13,017 nucleotides of DNA, taken from positions 1 through 13,017 of the forward strand of contig PLYD01000125.1 of assembly GCA_003151665.1 (NCBI GenBank), read 5' to 3'. A model generated the notes under the pieces. It had not been told where the DNA came from and did no database searches. It saw only the letters and a program-made list of their open reading frames with translations. Position 1 is the stretch's first letter. Each line of letters begins with the position of its first letter. The stretch comes from Candidatus Dormiibacterota bacterium (GTDB taxonomy: Bacteria > Chloroflexota > Dormibacteria > Dormibacterales > Dormibacteraceae). Of this stretch, positions 6,089-12,357 are shown one piece after another. The translations under genes and the position numbers were made by a program.

Positions 6089-7180
6089 ATGAAAGCACTC
6101 GTGTATCACGGTCCCGGCCAGAAGTCCTGGGATACGGTTCCCAGCCCGACCATCCAGGCGCCGACCGACGCTATCGTCAAGATCGACACCGCGACGATTT
6201 GCGGCACCGACCTGCACATCCTCAAAGGCGATGTGCCCGCGGTGAAGCCAGGAACCATCCTCGGCCACGAGGCCGTCGGCACCGTTGTCGAGACCGGTTC
6301 CGCAGTGACCAACTTTCAGATCGGCGACCACGTCCTGGTGTCGTGCATCACGTCATGCGGGAGCTGTCGGTTCTGCAAGGAGGCCCGCTACGGCCAGTGC
6401 ATCGGTGGCGGTGGCTGGATTTTCGGCCACATGATCGACGGACTCCAGGCCGAGTACGCCAGGGTTCCGTTCGCTGACAACTCGCTGTACAAGATTCCGT
6501 CTGGGCTAACCGATGAGCAGGTTCTCTTCCTTTCTGACATCCTCCCAACCTCATTCGAGGTAGGTGTGCTCAACGGCGGAGTGAAGCCAGGCGACACCGT
6601 GGCGATCGTAGGCGCGGGCCCGATCGGCCTGGCCGCGGTCATGACCGCCAAGCTGTACACGCCGGCGCACATCATCGTCATCGACCTCGACGATGGCCGG
6701 CTGGCGAAGGCGAAGGAGTTTGGCGCCGACATCACCATCAACAACGGCCACGAGGACGCCGTCAAGCGGGTCCTCGAGCTGACCGGCGGATTCGGTGCCG
6801 ACGTGGCAGTCGAGGCCGTCGGACTCCCGTCCACCTTTGAGCTGGCAACGGAGCTGATCCGCGCCGGCGGCAAGCTGGCCAACGTGGGCGTCCACGGCAA
6901 GGCCGCGACGCTGCACCTGGAGAAGCTCTGGATCAAGGACGTCACGATCACAACAGGGCTCGTGGACACGCGCACCATCCCGCAGCTGCTCTCCCTGATC
7001 GAGGGCGGCAGGCTCGACCCGACGGTGCTGGCCACGCACCACTTCTCGATGGACCAGGCGATGGAGGCTTACGAGGTGTTCGGCAACGCCGCCAAGAGCC
7101 ACGCGCTCAAGGTCGTACTCGAGGGGACTGGGGTGGCGAACAAGAGGAACACGAAGGTCGAGGTCACAGCCTCGGCCTGA
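6089..7180 (+). CDS. Zinc-dependent alcohol dehydrogenase (MDR family)
   Basis: A 363-residue medium-chain dehydrogenase/reductase that interconverts alcohols and aldehydes or ketones with a nicotinamide cofactor in the cytoplasm. Catalytic zinc ligands are visible as Cys38 (TICGTDLH), His60 with Glu61 (GHEAVG), and Asp150 in LSDILPTSFE. The structural zinc lobe has Cys90, Cys93, Cys96 and Cys104. The Rossmann motif is VGAGPIGLAA (175-180 for GxGxxG), and Asp199 in VIDLDD at the end of the second strand favours NAD over NADP. The MKALVYHGPG.KSW start is typical of a subfamily common in soil bacteria, often called alcohol dehydrogenase or threonine dehydrogenase-like. The substrate cannot be told. 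It lies 108 bp after the CBS gene with its own ribosome binding site and an operator-like site, so it may be regulated with the sensor kinase as a reductant sink; that role is inference. Confidence 0.93.
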   Translation: MKALVYHGPGQKSWDTVPSPTIQAPTDAIVKIDTATICGTDLHILKGDVPAVKPGTILGHEAVGTVVETGSAVTNFQIGDHVLVSCITSCGSCRFCKEARYGQCIGGGGWIFGHMIDGLQAEYARVPFADNSLYKIPSGLTDEQVLFLSDILPTSFEVGVLNGGVKPGDTVAIVGAGPIGLAAVMTAKLYTPAHIIVIDLDDGRLAKAKEFGADITINNGHEDAVKRVLELTGGFGADVAVEAVGLPSTFELATELIRAGGKLANVGVHGKAATLHLEKLWIKDVTITTGLVDTRTIPQLLSLIEGGRLDPTVLATHHFSMDQAMEAYEVFGNAAKSHALKVVLEGTGVANKRNTKVEVTASA

Positions 7181-7191
7181 CTTCACAAGCT

Positions 7192-7214
7192 GGCCGGGGC
7201 ACAGTGCCCCGGCC
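7192..7214. terminator. Strong perfect hairpin after the alcohol dehydrogenase
   Basis: GGCCGGGGCA-CAG-TGCCCCGGCC is a perfect inverted repeat with 10-bp arms (11 bp if the central C/G pair is counted). It starts 12 nt after the dehydrogenase stop. The arms are almost entirely G and C. No T-run follows (GCACGTCCTGC), so it is not a classical intrinsic terminator. U-less hairpins are proposed as terminators or 3'-end stabilisers in high-GC actinobacteria. Confidence 0.6.
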
Positions 7215-7248
7215 GCACGTCCTGCTTCTACTCACGGCACCTGGCGGC

Positions 7249-7254
7249 TAGACT
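7249..7254 (+). promoter_or_regulatory. Candidate -10 element for the amidase-tail/patatin unit
   Basis: TAGACT is a TANNNT hexamer placed after the upstream hairpin and 54 nt before the ATG at 7309. It would start a transcript near 7261, at a small inverted repeat (CGGAGA-AA-TCTCCG, 7259-7272). No convincing -35 is visible. Confidence 0.3.
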
Positions 7255-7308
7255 GCAGCGGAGAAATCTCCGGTAGGCGGCCGGCCCAGGGTCGGCGAAG
7301 GAAGGACG

Positions 7309-7461
7309 ATGAATCCGGCGATCTCGGTGCCGCTCGCCTGGAGTGAGAGCGGGCTGCCGGTCGGCCTCCTCACGGGGCGGTATGGAGCCGAGTCGTCGCT
7401 GCTCCGGCTGGCCGGCCAGCTCGAACGTGCGCACGGTTGGGCTGACAGGGTTGCGCCGTGA
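7309..7461 (+). pseudogene. Orphan amidase C-terminal tail (50 residues)
   Basis: This small frame encodes [20 protein letters not shown] followed by [30 protein letters not shown]. It reads as the last ~50 residues of an amidase-signature enzyme, whose usual ending is NPAIS.PL...GLP.G.QL.GR.G.E..LL.LA.QLE....WADR.P. The catalytic core (Lys-cisSer-Ser) is absent. Reading upstream in the same frame gives EGRT and other residues unlike an amidase, then TAG at 7249-7251, so the similarity begins at the ATG itself. A strong AAGGAAGG precedes the ATG and the stop overlaps the patatin GTG as GTGA. It may be a remnant that now serves as a leader cistron coupling patatin translation, or a small protein in its own right. 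A full-type amidase begins at 12358, but its C-terminus is outside the window. Confidence 0.7.
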
Positions 7462-8303
7462 CCAACCGAGCGCTCGTACTTGGCGGCGGTGGAGTGACAG
7501 GCATCGCCTGGATGACCGGCCTTCTGGCCGGTCTGGCAGAGGCAGGAACCGATCTGACCTCTGCCGACCTCGTCGTCGGCACTTCCGCCGGCTCCGTGGT
7601 CGGTGCCCAGATCCTCAGCGGGCCCACGGTCGAGGATCTCTACGCGGAGCAGCTGAAGGAACCGGCAGGGGAGATCGCGGCGAAGATGGGTGTGGGCGCC
7701 ATTCTCGGCTTTGTCGTCAACGCGTGGTGGCCCGGCGACGCGCGCGCCGGCCGGGCGCGCCTCGGCCGGGCCGCAATGAAGGCTCCAACAGTGTCCGAGG
7801 CCGAGCGAATGGCAGTCTTCGAGCGGCGGCTGCCGGGCCAGTCATGGCCTGACCGCAGGCTGATCATCACCGCGGTCGACGCTGAGACCGGAGAAGCCCG
7901 GAACTTCGACCGCGACGGCGGTGTCTCCCTCGCTCAGGCGGTGGCTGCGAGCTGTGCGGTGCCGCTCGTCTGGCCTCCGGTCACGATCGGCGGGCATCGG
8001 TACATCGACGGGGGCGTCCGATCACCCGCCAACGCCGACCTGGCCGCCGGCTGCGACAGGGTGGTCGTGCTCGCTCCGCTGGCGATGGCTCTACGCCGCA
8101 GCGGCAGGATCGACAGCCAACTCGCGTCGCTCGGACCGCACGTGCGATCGATCGTGGTCAGCCCTGACGCAAACGCCCGTAACGCGATCGGGCGAAACGT
8201 CCTGGATCCCGCGCACCGCGTCGCCTCGGCGCGCGCCGGCCACGTCCAGGCGGCCAGAGTGGCGGCAGCTGTCGCTGCAGTATGGTCAGGCCACCCGGCC
8301 TGA
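7458..8303 (+). CDS. Patatin-like phospholipase / acyl hydrolase
   Basis: A 281-residue patatin-fold lipid acyl hydrolase with a Ser-Asp dyad. The oxyanion loop GGGGVTG lies at residues 9-15, the nucleophile elbow GTSAG at 41-45 gives Ser43, and the DGG motif at 184-186 in [15 protein letters not shown] gives Asp184. The conserved [22 protein letters not shown] block is typical of this family in actinobacteria. There is no signal peptide, so it is probably cytoplasmic or membrane-peripheral. Substrates (phospholipid or other acyl esters) are not determinable. The GTG start overlaps the stop of the amidase-tail frame, so translation is likely coupled to it. Its TGA is 9 bp from the end of the convergent zinc-finger gene. 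Confidence 0.92.
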   Translation: MTNRALVLGGGGVTGIAWMTGLLAGLAEAGTDLTSADLVVGTSAGSVVGAQILSGPTVEDLYAEQLKEPAGEIAAKMGVGAILGFVVNAWWPGDARAGRARLGRAAMKAPTVSEAERMAVFERRLPGQSWPDRRLIITAVDAETGEARNFDRDGGVSLAQAVAASCAVPLVWPPVTIGGHRYIDGGVRSPANADLAAGCDRVVVLAPLAMALRRSGRIDSQLASLGPHVRSIVVSPDANARNAIGRNVLDPAHRVASARAGHVQAARVAAAVAAVWSGHPA

Positions 8304-8312
8304 GGGCAGCCT

Positions 8313-8609
8313 CTAATCGTGGGCGACAGGTCCGTTGACGTGCCACCGACTCGGGTCGAGCGCGATCTCGTCGACATAGCACCAACCCCAGTCCTCCCCC
8401 GGCTCGAACGATCTCATGATCGGGTGGCCGGTGCGCCTGAAATGTGCGGTTGCGTGCTTGTGCTTCGAGCTGTCGCAACAACCGACGTGCCCACAGGTCA
8501 TGCAGAGCCGCAGATGGATCCACGAATCGCCAATCCGTAGGCAGTCCTCGCAGCCGTCCGCGCTCGGCGTGACCACCTTGATCTGAATGAGGTGAGGACA
8601 TGCAACCAT
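8313..8609 (-). CDS. UBP-type zinc-finger protein
   Basis: A 98-residue protein consisting only of a ZnF-UBP domain. The ligands expected of the family are visible: Cys4 and His6 (ACPHL), Cys20 and Cys23 (DGCEDC), Cys36 and Cys39 (LCMTCGHVGCC), Cys44, His50/His52, His56 (HKHATAHF) and His62 (TGHPIMRSFEPGEDWGWCYVDE). In eukaryotes the domain binds the free C-terminus of ubiquitin. Bacterial stand-alone versions are common in actinobacteria and their partner is unknown. The ATG at 8609 gives the usual MxxCPHL start, and no strong ribosome binding site is seen. It is divergent from the YdeI-like gene (48-bp gap) and convergent with patatin. Confidence 0.93.
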   Translation of the reverse strand: MVACPHLIQIKVVTPSADGCEDCLRIGDSWIHLRLCMTCGHVGCCDSSKHKHATAHFRRTGHPIMRSFEPGEDWGWCYVDEIALDPSRWHVNGPVAHD

Positions 8610-8642
8610 CGGCTATCTCGAGCGTACGACGCGTGGCTCACC

Positions 8643-8648
8643 TAGGCT
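8643..8648 (+). promoter_or_regulatory. Candidate -10 element for the YdeI-like gene
   Basis: TAGGCT (TANNNT) ends 9 nt before the TTG start at 8658, suggesting a leaderless or nearly leaderless transcript. The same hexamer carries the in-frame TAG (8643-8645) that prevents any earlier start. Confidence 0.3.
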
Positions 8649-8657
8649 GAACGAAAT

Positions 8658-9269
8658 TTGACTGTCGACAAGCAGCAGCTGCTCGTGGCCGACATCCGAG
8701 CCTGGCGGACGTGGCTCGAAGAGAATCATTCGAGCGGGGCCGGGGTATGGCTGGTGCTCGCGAAAAAAGGCACTTTAAAGCCGACGAGCCTCACGTACCT
8801 CCAGGCGCTGGAAGAAGCGCTTTGCTTTGGCTGGATCGACGGCCAGGCTCGCAGTGGCAACGAAGGCACTTTCACCCAGAGCTTCACTCCACGCCGTAAG
8901 CGCAGCCCGTGGTCCAAGCGCAACACCGGCACCGCCGAGCGGCTCGTGGCCGAGGGCAGGATGCACGCGTCTGGCATCGCCGAGATGGATCGAGCCAAAG
9001 CTGACGGCAGGTGGGAAGCCGCCTACGCAGGTCCGGCCAGCGTCGAAGTGCCTCCGGAGCTGATCAAGGCGCTGGCTGCCAACCCCAAAGCCAAGGCGAA
9101 ATTTGCGACCTTGAACAGCCAGAACCGTTACGCGATCCTGTACCGAATCGCCACCGCCAAACGACCGGACGCCCGCGCGAGGAGGATCGAACAGTTCGTC
9201 GCCATGCTCGAGCGCGGCGAGACCATCTACCCTCAAAAAGCCGATCGCGCGGGTTCGGTGGGCAGCTAG
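8658..9269 (+). CDS. YdeI/OmpD-associated family protein
   Basis: A 203-residue protein with the hallmarks of the bacterial YdeI/OmdA family: RAWLEENH-like 'AWRTWLEENHSSGAGVWLVLAKKG', then SLTYLQALEEALCFGWIDGQ, then FTPRRKRSPWSKRNTGTAERLVAEGRM, and a C-terminal helical part with PPELIKALAANPKAKAKFATLNSQNRYAILYRIATAKRPDARARRIEQFVAMLERGE summarised here by its usual blocks PKA...F..L...NR..I...I..AK....R..RI...V. The biochemical role is unknown; some members are linked to outer-membrane or peptide-resistance phenotypes in enterobacteria, which does not transfer here. TTG 8658 is chosen because an in-frame stop lies 13 nt upstream and the family start begins at once. No ribosome binding site is visible. 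Confidence 0.88.
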   Translation: MTVDKQQLLVADIRAWRTWLEENHSSGAGVWLVLAKKGTLKPTSLTYLQALEEALCFGWIDGQARSGNEGTFTQSFTPRRKRSPWSKRNTGTAERLVAEGRMHASGIAEMDRAKADGRWEAAYAGPASVEVPPELIKALAANPKAKAKFATLNSQNRYAILYRIATAKRPDARARRIEQFVAMLERGETIYPQKADRAGSVGS

Positions 9270-9512
9270 CTATCGCCGCGTAGGCCACTCGCGCCTACCG
9301 CCTCGAGCGAACTTCTCCACCAGCGAGTTCCATCTGATTTGATCTTAAGGGGAGTCGCACCCCCACCGGATGGATGGCCTTGGAGCCATCCCGACCCATG
9401 GCGACGGTGGTTGGCGTCTCCTGTAGACCTTGATCATGGGATTGGCAGGAAAGCTCTTCGGGGTCCGCATCACAACGACTGCAGCGTTCACCACTACCTT
9501 GGGGCCGAGTCT
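9270..9512. other. Intergenic region with small hairpin upstream of the hybrid kinase
   Basis: This 243-bp gap lies between the YdeI-like gene and the hybrid kinase. It contains a 7-bp perfect stem, GGATGGC-CTTGGA-GCCATCC, at 9372-9391 with no T-run after it. A TANNNT hexamer, TACCTT, at 9495-9500 is 12 nt before the kinase GTG. The kinase frame is open back to a TTG at 9339, so part of this region could be translated, but the residues (rich in Pro, Trp and His) do not look like a conserved domain. No tRNA fold or further gene was seen. Confidence 0.45.
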
Positions 9513-11438
9513 GTGAGCCACCCGGCCCTGGTTGCCAAAGCCACGAAGCCGGCCAAACGGGCGCGCCCATCGAAAGCGACGGACGCCGACGGGTTGCTGC
9601 TGGCCGCACTGCTCGTCGAGTCCTCCGACGACGCAATTATCGGTATGACAGGGCATAGCCTTATCACCACATGGAATCGATCTGCGGAGCGTCTCTATGG
9701 CTACTCGGCCCGCGAGGTAATAGGAAAGAAGGGTTCGTTCCTCTTGCCAAAGGATCGCCGGTCCGAGCTCGACCGGGTTCAGAGGCACGCAGCGACGACA
9801 GCGGGCGCTCAGGAATTCGAAACGAAACGAGTCCATAAGGACGGCCACGCGATTGATGTCGCGATCGCAGTATCGCCAATCCACGACAAGGCCGGAATCA
9901 CCATTGGCATTTCGTCGAGGTCACGTGACATCGGCGAGCGCAAGCGCACCGACGCCCTGATGGCGGAGATGGCTGCCATCGTCGATTCATCCAATGACGC
10001 CATCATCGGTAAGACGCTCCAAGGCGTCATCACGACCTGGAATCGTGGCGCGGAGCAGATTTACGGCTACACCGCGTCGGAGATGATCGGAAAGAACATC
10101 TCGCTGCTCGTGCCAAGGGGGCGCCCCGACGAGATCCGCGAAATCATCGCTAGCTTGCTTGCCGGCAAGGTTCGAAGCGAACATTTCGAAACTCAACGCG
10201 TGCGCAAGGACGGACGCGTAATCGAGGTCTCGATCACTGTCTCGCCGATCCGCAATTCCGATGGGACCATAACGGGGGCATCGTCGGTCGCGCGTGACGT
10301 GACCGAGCACAACGCGATGGCCGAGACTCTAAAAGCGGCGGAGCTTCGCAGTGTCCTGGCGGTCAGTCGCGCTACGGATGAGATGGTTTCGCTCGTCAGT
10401 CATGAGCTGCGCACGCCGCTTGCGAGCCTGCTGGGCTTTACCGAGCTGCTCTACTCACGAGATTTCAACGCCGAGCAGCGAAAGCAGTATCTCGGGGTGA
10501 TGCTGCGAGAGGGCCGGCGTCTGACCGACCTCATCAACGACGTGCTGCACATCCAGCGGCTCGAAGCCGGCCATCAGCAGCTCGACCTTGCCCCCGCGGA
10601 CCTATACGCACTCATCCAGCGCGCAATCGTTGCGTCCGGCGAGGACGTGAAGAGGCCGGTCAGCGTGCTCCGGACTTCAGGGCTGCCACTCGTGATGATC
10701 GACACCGACGCCATTCTCCAGGTGCTCTCCAACTTCATCTCCAACGCCCGCAAGTACTCGCCGGACGGCGGAGCGATCCGGATCACCACGCAATTGGTCG
10801 AAGGTATGGTCCAGATCAGCATTCAGGATCATGGGCTTGGTATTCCCGAGGAATCGCTGCCGAAGCTGTTCGGAACTTTCTACCGTGTCGACAGCGGCGA
10901 TCGCCGCATCATCAAAGGCACCGGCCTTGGCCTGTCGATCAACCGCAGGATCATCGAGGCGCACGGCGGAACGGTAGAGGCTTTTTCGGACGGGCCCGGC
11001 GAAGGCTCTCGCTTCGACTTCACCCTTCCCATTGAGCAACAGACTCCAGAGGCGGCTGACGTGCTCATCGTGGAAGACGACTCCGGCTTCGCGCGCCTGC
11101 TCAAGGAGCAGCTCGTTTCGCGTGGCATGACAACTGTGCGTGCGCCCGATGCCGAGACGGCACAACGGCTGCTGCAAGCAGGCATGAAGGCCCGCGCAGT
11201 CATCGCAGACCTCGTGCTGCCCGGCGAACAGGGCGAGCAGTTCGTTACCAGGTTGGGATCCGATCCCGCCACCGCGATACCGATGGTGGTCCTGACAGTG
11301 AAGAGCCTGGCTCCCTCCGAGGTATCAGCCCTTGAAAAAGCCGGCGTGACAGCGGTGCTGCCGAAGGAGGCCGGGGCGACCCAGGCCGCGGTGAGCCTGA
11401 TCACCGAGGCCCTGGTGACAAAGGTAAAGGGCGCTTGA
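9513..11438 (+). CDS. Hybrid sensor histidine kinase, PAS-PAS-HisKA-HATPase-REC
   Basis: A 641-residue soluble kinase. Two consecutive PAS domains (about 30-145 and 151-266) are followed by a HisKA helix with His297 in VSLVSHELRTPLASLLGF. The HATPase domain has Asn411 in NFISNARKYS, Asp439 in DHGLGIP, and GTGLGLSINRRIIEAHGG. The C-terminal receiver (about 525-640) has the acidic VEDD, phosphoacceptor Asp566 in VIADLVLPG, Thr in VVLTVKS and Lys in VLPKEAG. There are no transmembrane segments, so the signal is cytoplasmic; the PAS ligand cannot be told. GTG 9513 begins a basic, disordered-looking linker (KATKPAKRARPSK) before PAS1. A TTG at 9339 would add 58 unconserved residues. The stop overlaps the next receiver gene's TTG as TTGA, so the two are partners. 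Confidence 0.92.
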   Translation: MSHPALVAKATKPAKRARPSKATDADGLLLAALLVESSDDAIIGMTGHSLITTWNRSAERLYGYSAREVIGKKGSFLLPKDRRSELDRVQRHAATTAGAQEFETKRVHKDGHAIDVAIAVSPIHDKAGITIGISSRSRDIGERKRTDALMAEMAAIVDSSNDAIIGKTLQGVITTWNRGAEQIYGYTASEMIGKNISLLVPRGRPDEIREIIASLLAGKVRSEHFETQRVRKDGRVIEVSITVSPIRNSDGTITGASSVARDVTEHNAMAETLKAAELRSVLAVSRATDEMVSLVSHELRTPLASLLGFTELLYSRDFNAEQRKQYLGVMLREGRRLTDLINDVLHIQRLEAGHQQLDLAPADLYALIQRAIVASGEDVKRPVSVLRTSGLPLVMIDTDAILQVLSNFISNARKYSPDGGAIRITTQLVEGMVQISIQDHGLGIPEESLPKLFGTFYRVDSGDRRIIKGTGLGLSINRRIIEAHGGTVEAFSDGPGEGSRFDFTLPIEQQTPEAADVLIVEDDSGFARLLKEQLVSRGMTTVRAPDAETAQRLLQAGMKARAVIADLVLPGEQGEQFVTRLGSDPATAIPMVVLTVKSLAPSEVSALEKAGVTAVLPKEAGATQAAVSLITEALVTKVKGA

Positions 11439-11878
11439 CCGTCCGGACGCCGCCCGCCATTCGCACCCATGCCACCGTGCTCATCGCGGACGACGAGCCC
11501 AGCATGCGCCTACTCGTGCGCGCCACCATCGAGTCCGATCAGTACCAGGTGCTCGAAGCCGCCGATGGCGACGAAGCGTGGGCCTTGATCAGCCGGCACA
11601 AGCCATCGGTTGTGCTGCTCGACGTCCAGATGCCTGGACGCACAGGGCTCGAGGTTTTGGCGATGATCCGGGGCGATCCCAGCCTTTCCACGACGCGAGT
11701 GATCATGCTGACCGCCAAGGCCCTCAAGGCGGACGTCGAGGTGGGCTTGGCTGCAGGAGCCGATCTATATCTGACCAAGCCGTTTTCGCCCCTTGACCTC
11801 CTGACGCGCGTCGACGAAGCGCTGGTCCAATGGCGCTCCGACCAACCGCCGGGGAGCCTCTTCACGCCTGCGGCCTAG
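11435..11878 (+). CDS. Single-domain response regulator (receiver only)
   Basis: A 147-residue CheY-like receiver with no output domain. Asp19 and Asp20 in IADDEPSMRLLVR, phosphoacceptor Asp63 in VVLLDVQMPGRTG, Thr93 in IMLTAK and Lys115 in LYLTKPFSPLDLLTRV are all present, so it should be phosphorylatable. About 13 residues precede the receiver and about 17 (QWRSDQPPGSLFTPAA) follow it, too short for a DNA-binding domain. The TTG start at 11435 overlaps the hybrid kinase stop as TTGA, so it is probably a phosphotransfer or protein-interaction partner of that kinase. A start further in is possible, as nothing forces the first 10 residues. Its TAG stop falls in a CTAG palindrome shared with the convergent acetyltransferase stop. 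Confidence 0.92.
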   Translation: MTVRTPPAIRTHATVLIADDEPSMRLLVRATIESDQYQVLEAADGDEAWALISRHKPSVVLLDVQMPGRTGLEVLAMIRGDPSLSTTRVIMLTAKALKADVEVGLAAGADLYLTKPFSPLDLLTRVDEALVQWRSDQPPGSLFTPAA

Positions 11879-12336
11879 AGGGTTTTTTCGAAGCACACGC
11901 TGGTAGGTATGCCGACGTACTCGTCGAAACAGTCGACCGCGTTGAAGCCGGCGGCCCGGTACAGGCCGATGGCCTCTGCCTGGTGGATCCCCGTCTCCAG
12001 CACCAACCGCTCGCCTCCCATCGTCCGCGCTGTGCTTTCGAGATGCTCGAGGATCTGCATGGCGATGCCACGCCCGCGCATCGCAGGCTCGACGTACATG
12101 CGCTTTACCTCGACCGTGGTCGGGTCGCGCCTGCGCAGCGCCCCGCAACCAACAGCTTTGCCTTCCGCGCGTGCCACGACAAAGGTGCCTATCCCTGGCG
12201 CGACGTGCTCTGCTTTGAGGTGCGGCCCGAACCTGTGCTCAGGCTTGTAGCGGCTGGCCAGGTGCGCATCCAAAGCCTCCACCAGGCGGCGCGCATCCGG
12301 CGAGTCAAATGGCTCGACGCCAATCGCGATTTTCAT
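11875..12336 (-). CDS. GNAT-family N-acetyltransferase
   Basis: A 153-residue GNAT enzyme that transfers an acetyl group from acetyl-CoA to an amine. The fold is visible in FVVARAEGKAVGCGALRR (strands 2-4), EVKRMYVEPAMRGRGIAMQILEHLE (motif A, with the CoA-binding R-G-R-G-I-A at 87-92), and RLVLETGIHQAEAIGLYRAAGF (motif B). The substrate is unknown. The ATG at 12336 is chosen because AAGGAA lies 4 nt upstream; the longer open frame (to 12522) is antisense to the amidase gene. It ends at TAG 11877-11875, sharing the CTAG with the receiver gene. Confidence 0.93.
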   Translation of the reverse strand: MKIAIGVEPFDSPDARRLVEALDAHLASRYKPEHRFGPHLKAEHVAPGIGTFVVARAEGKAVGCGALRRRDPTTVEVKRMYVEPAMRGRGIAMQILEHLESTARTMGGERLVLETGIHQAEAIGLYRAAGFNAVDCFDEYVGIPTSVCFEKTL

Positions 12337-12345
12337 CCGGTTCCT

Positions 12346-12351
12346 TAGAGT
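12346..12351 (+). promoter_or_regulatory. Candidate -10 element for the amidase gene
   Basis: TAGAGT (TANNNT) ends 6 nt before the amidase GTG at 12358, the distance expected for a leaderless message. It overlaps the last base of the acetyltransferase ribosome binding site on the other strand (12341-12346). Confidence 0.35.
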
Positions 12352-12357
12352 ACTGAC

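Noticed and set aside
6388..7035. 215-codon minus-strand frame opposite the alcohol dehydrogenase
   Set aside because: It is Ser/Pro-rich with no recognisable fold. The plus strand carries every catalytic motif of the dehydrogenase.
9345..9400. GGGGAGTCGCACCCCC considered as a tRNA T-arm or integration site
   Set aside because: The loop lacks TTCRA, no acceptor or anticodon arm can be folded around it, and no integrase is nearby.
9502..9515. Possible fifth operator (TCGGCCC on the minus strand) before the hybrid kinase
   Set aside because: Only the right half matches. The left half (CACAG) does not, so it is within chance for this base composition.
9664..9879. Minus-strand peptide containing GRARTGDPLARG
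   Set aside because: It is antisense to PAS1 of the hybrid kinase. The resemblance to commonly mis-annotated peptides is accidental.
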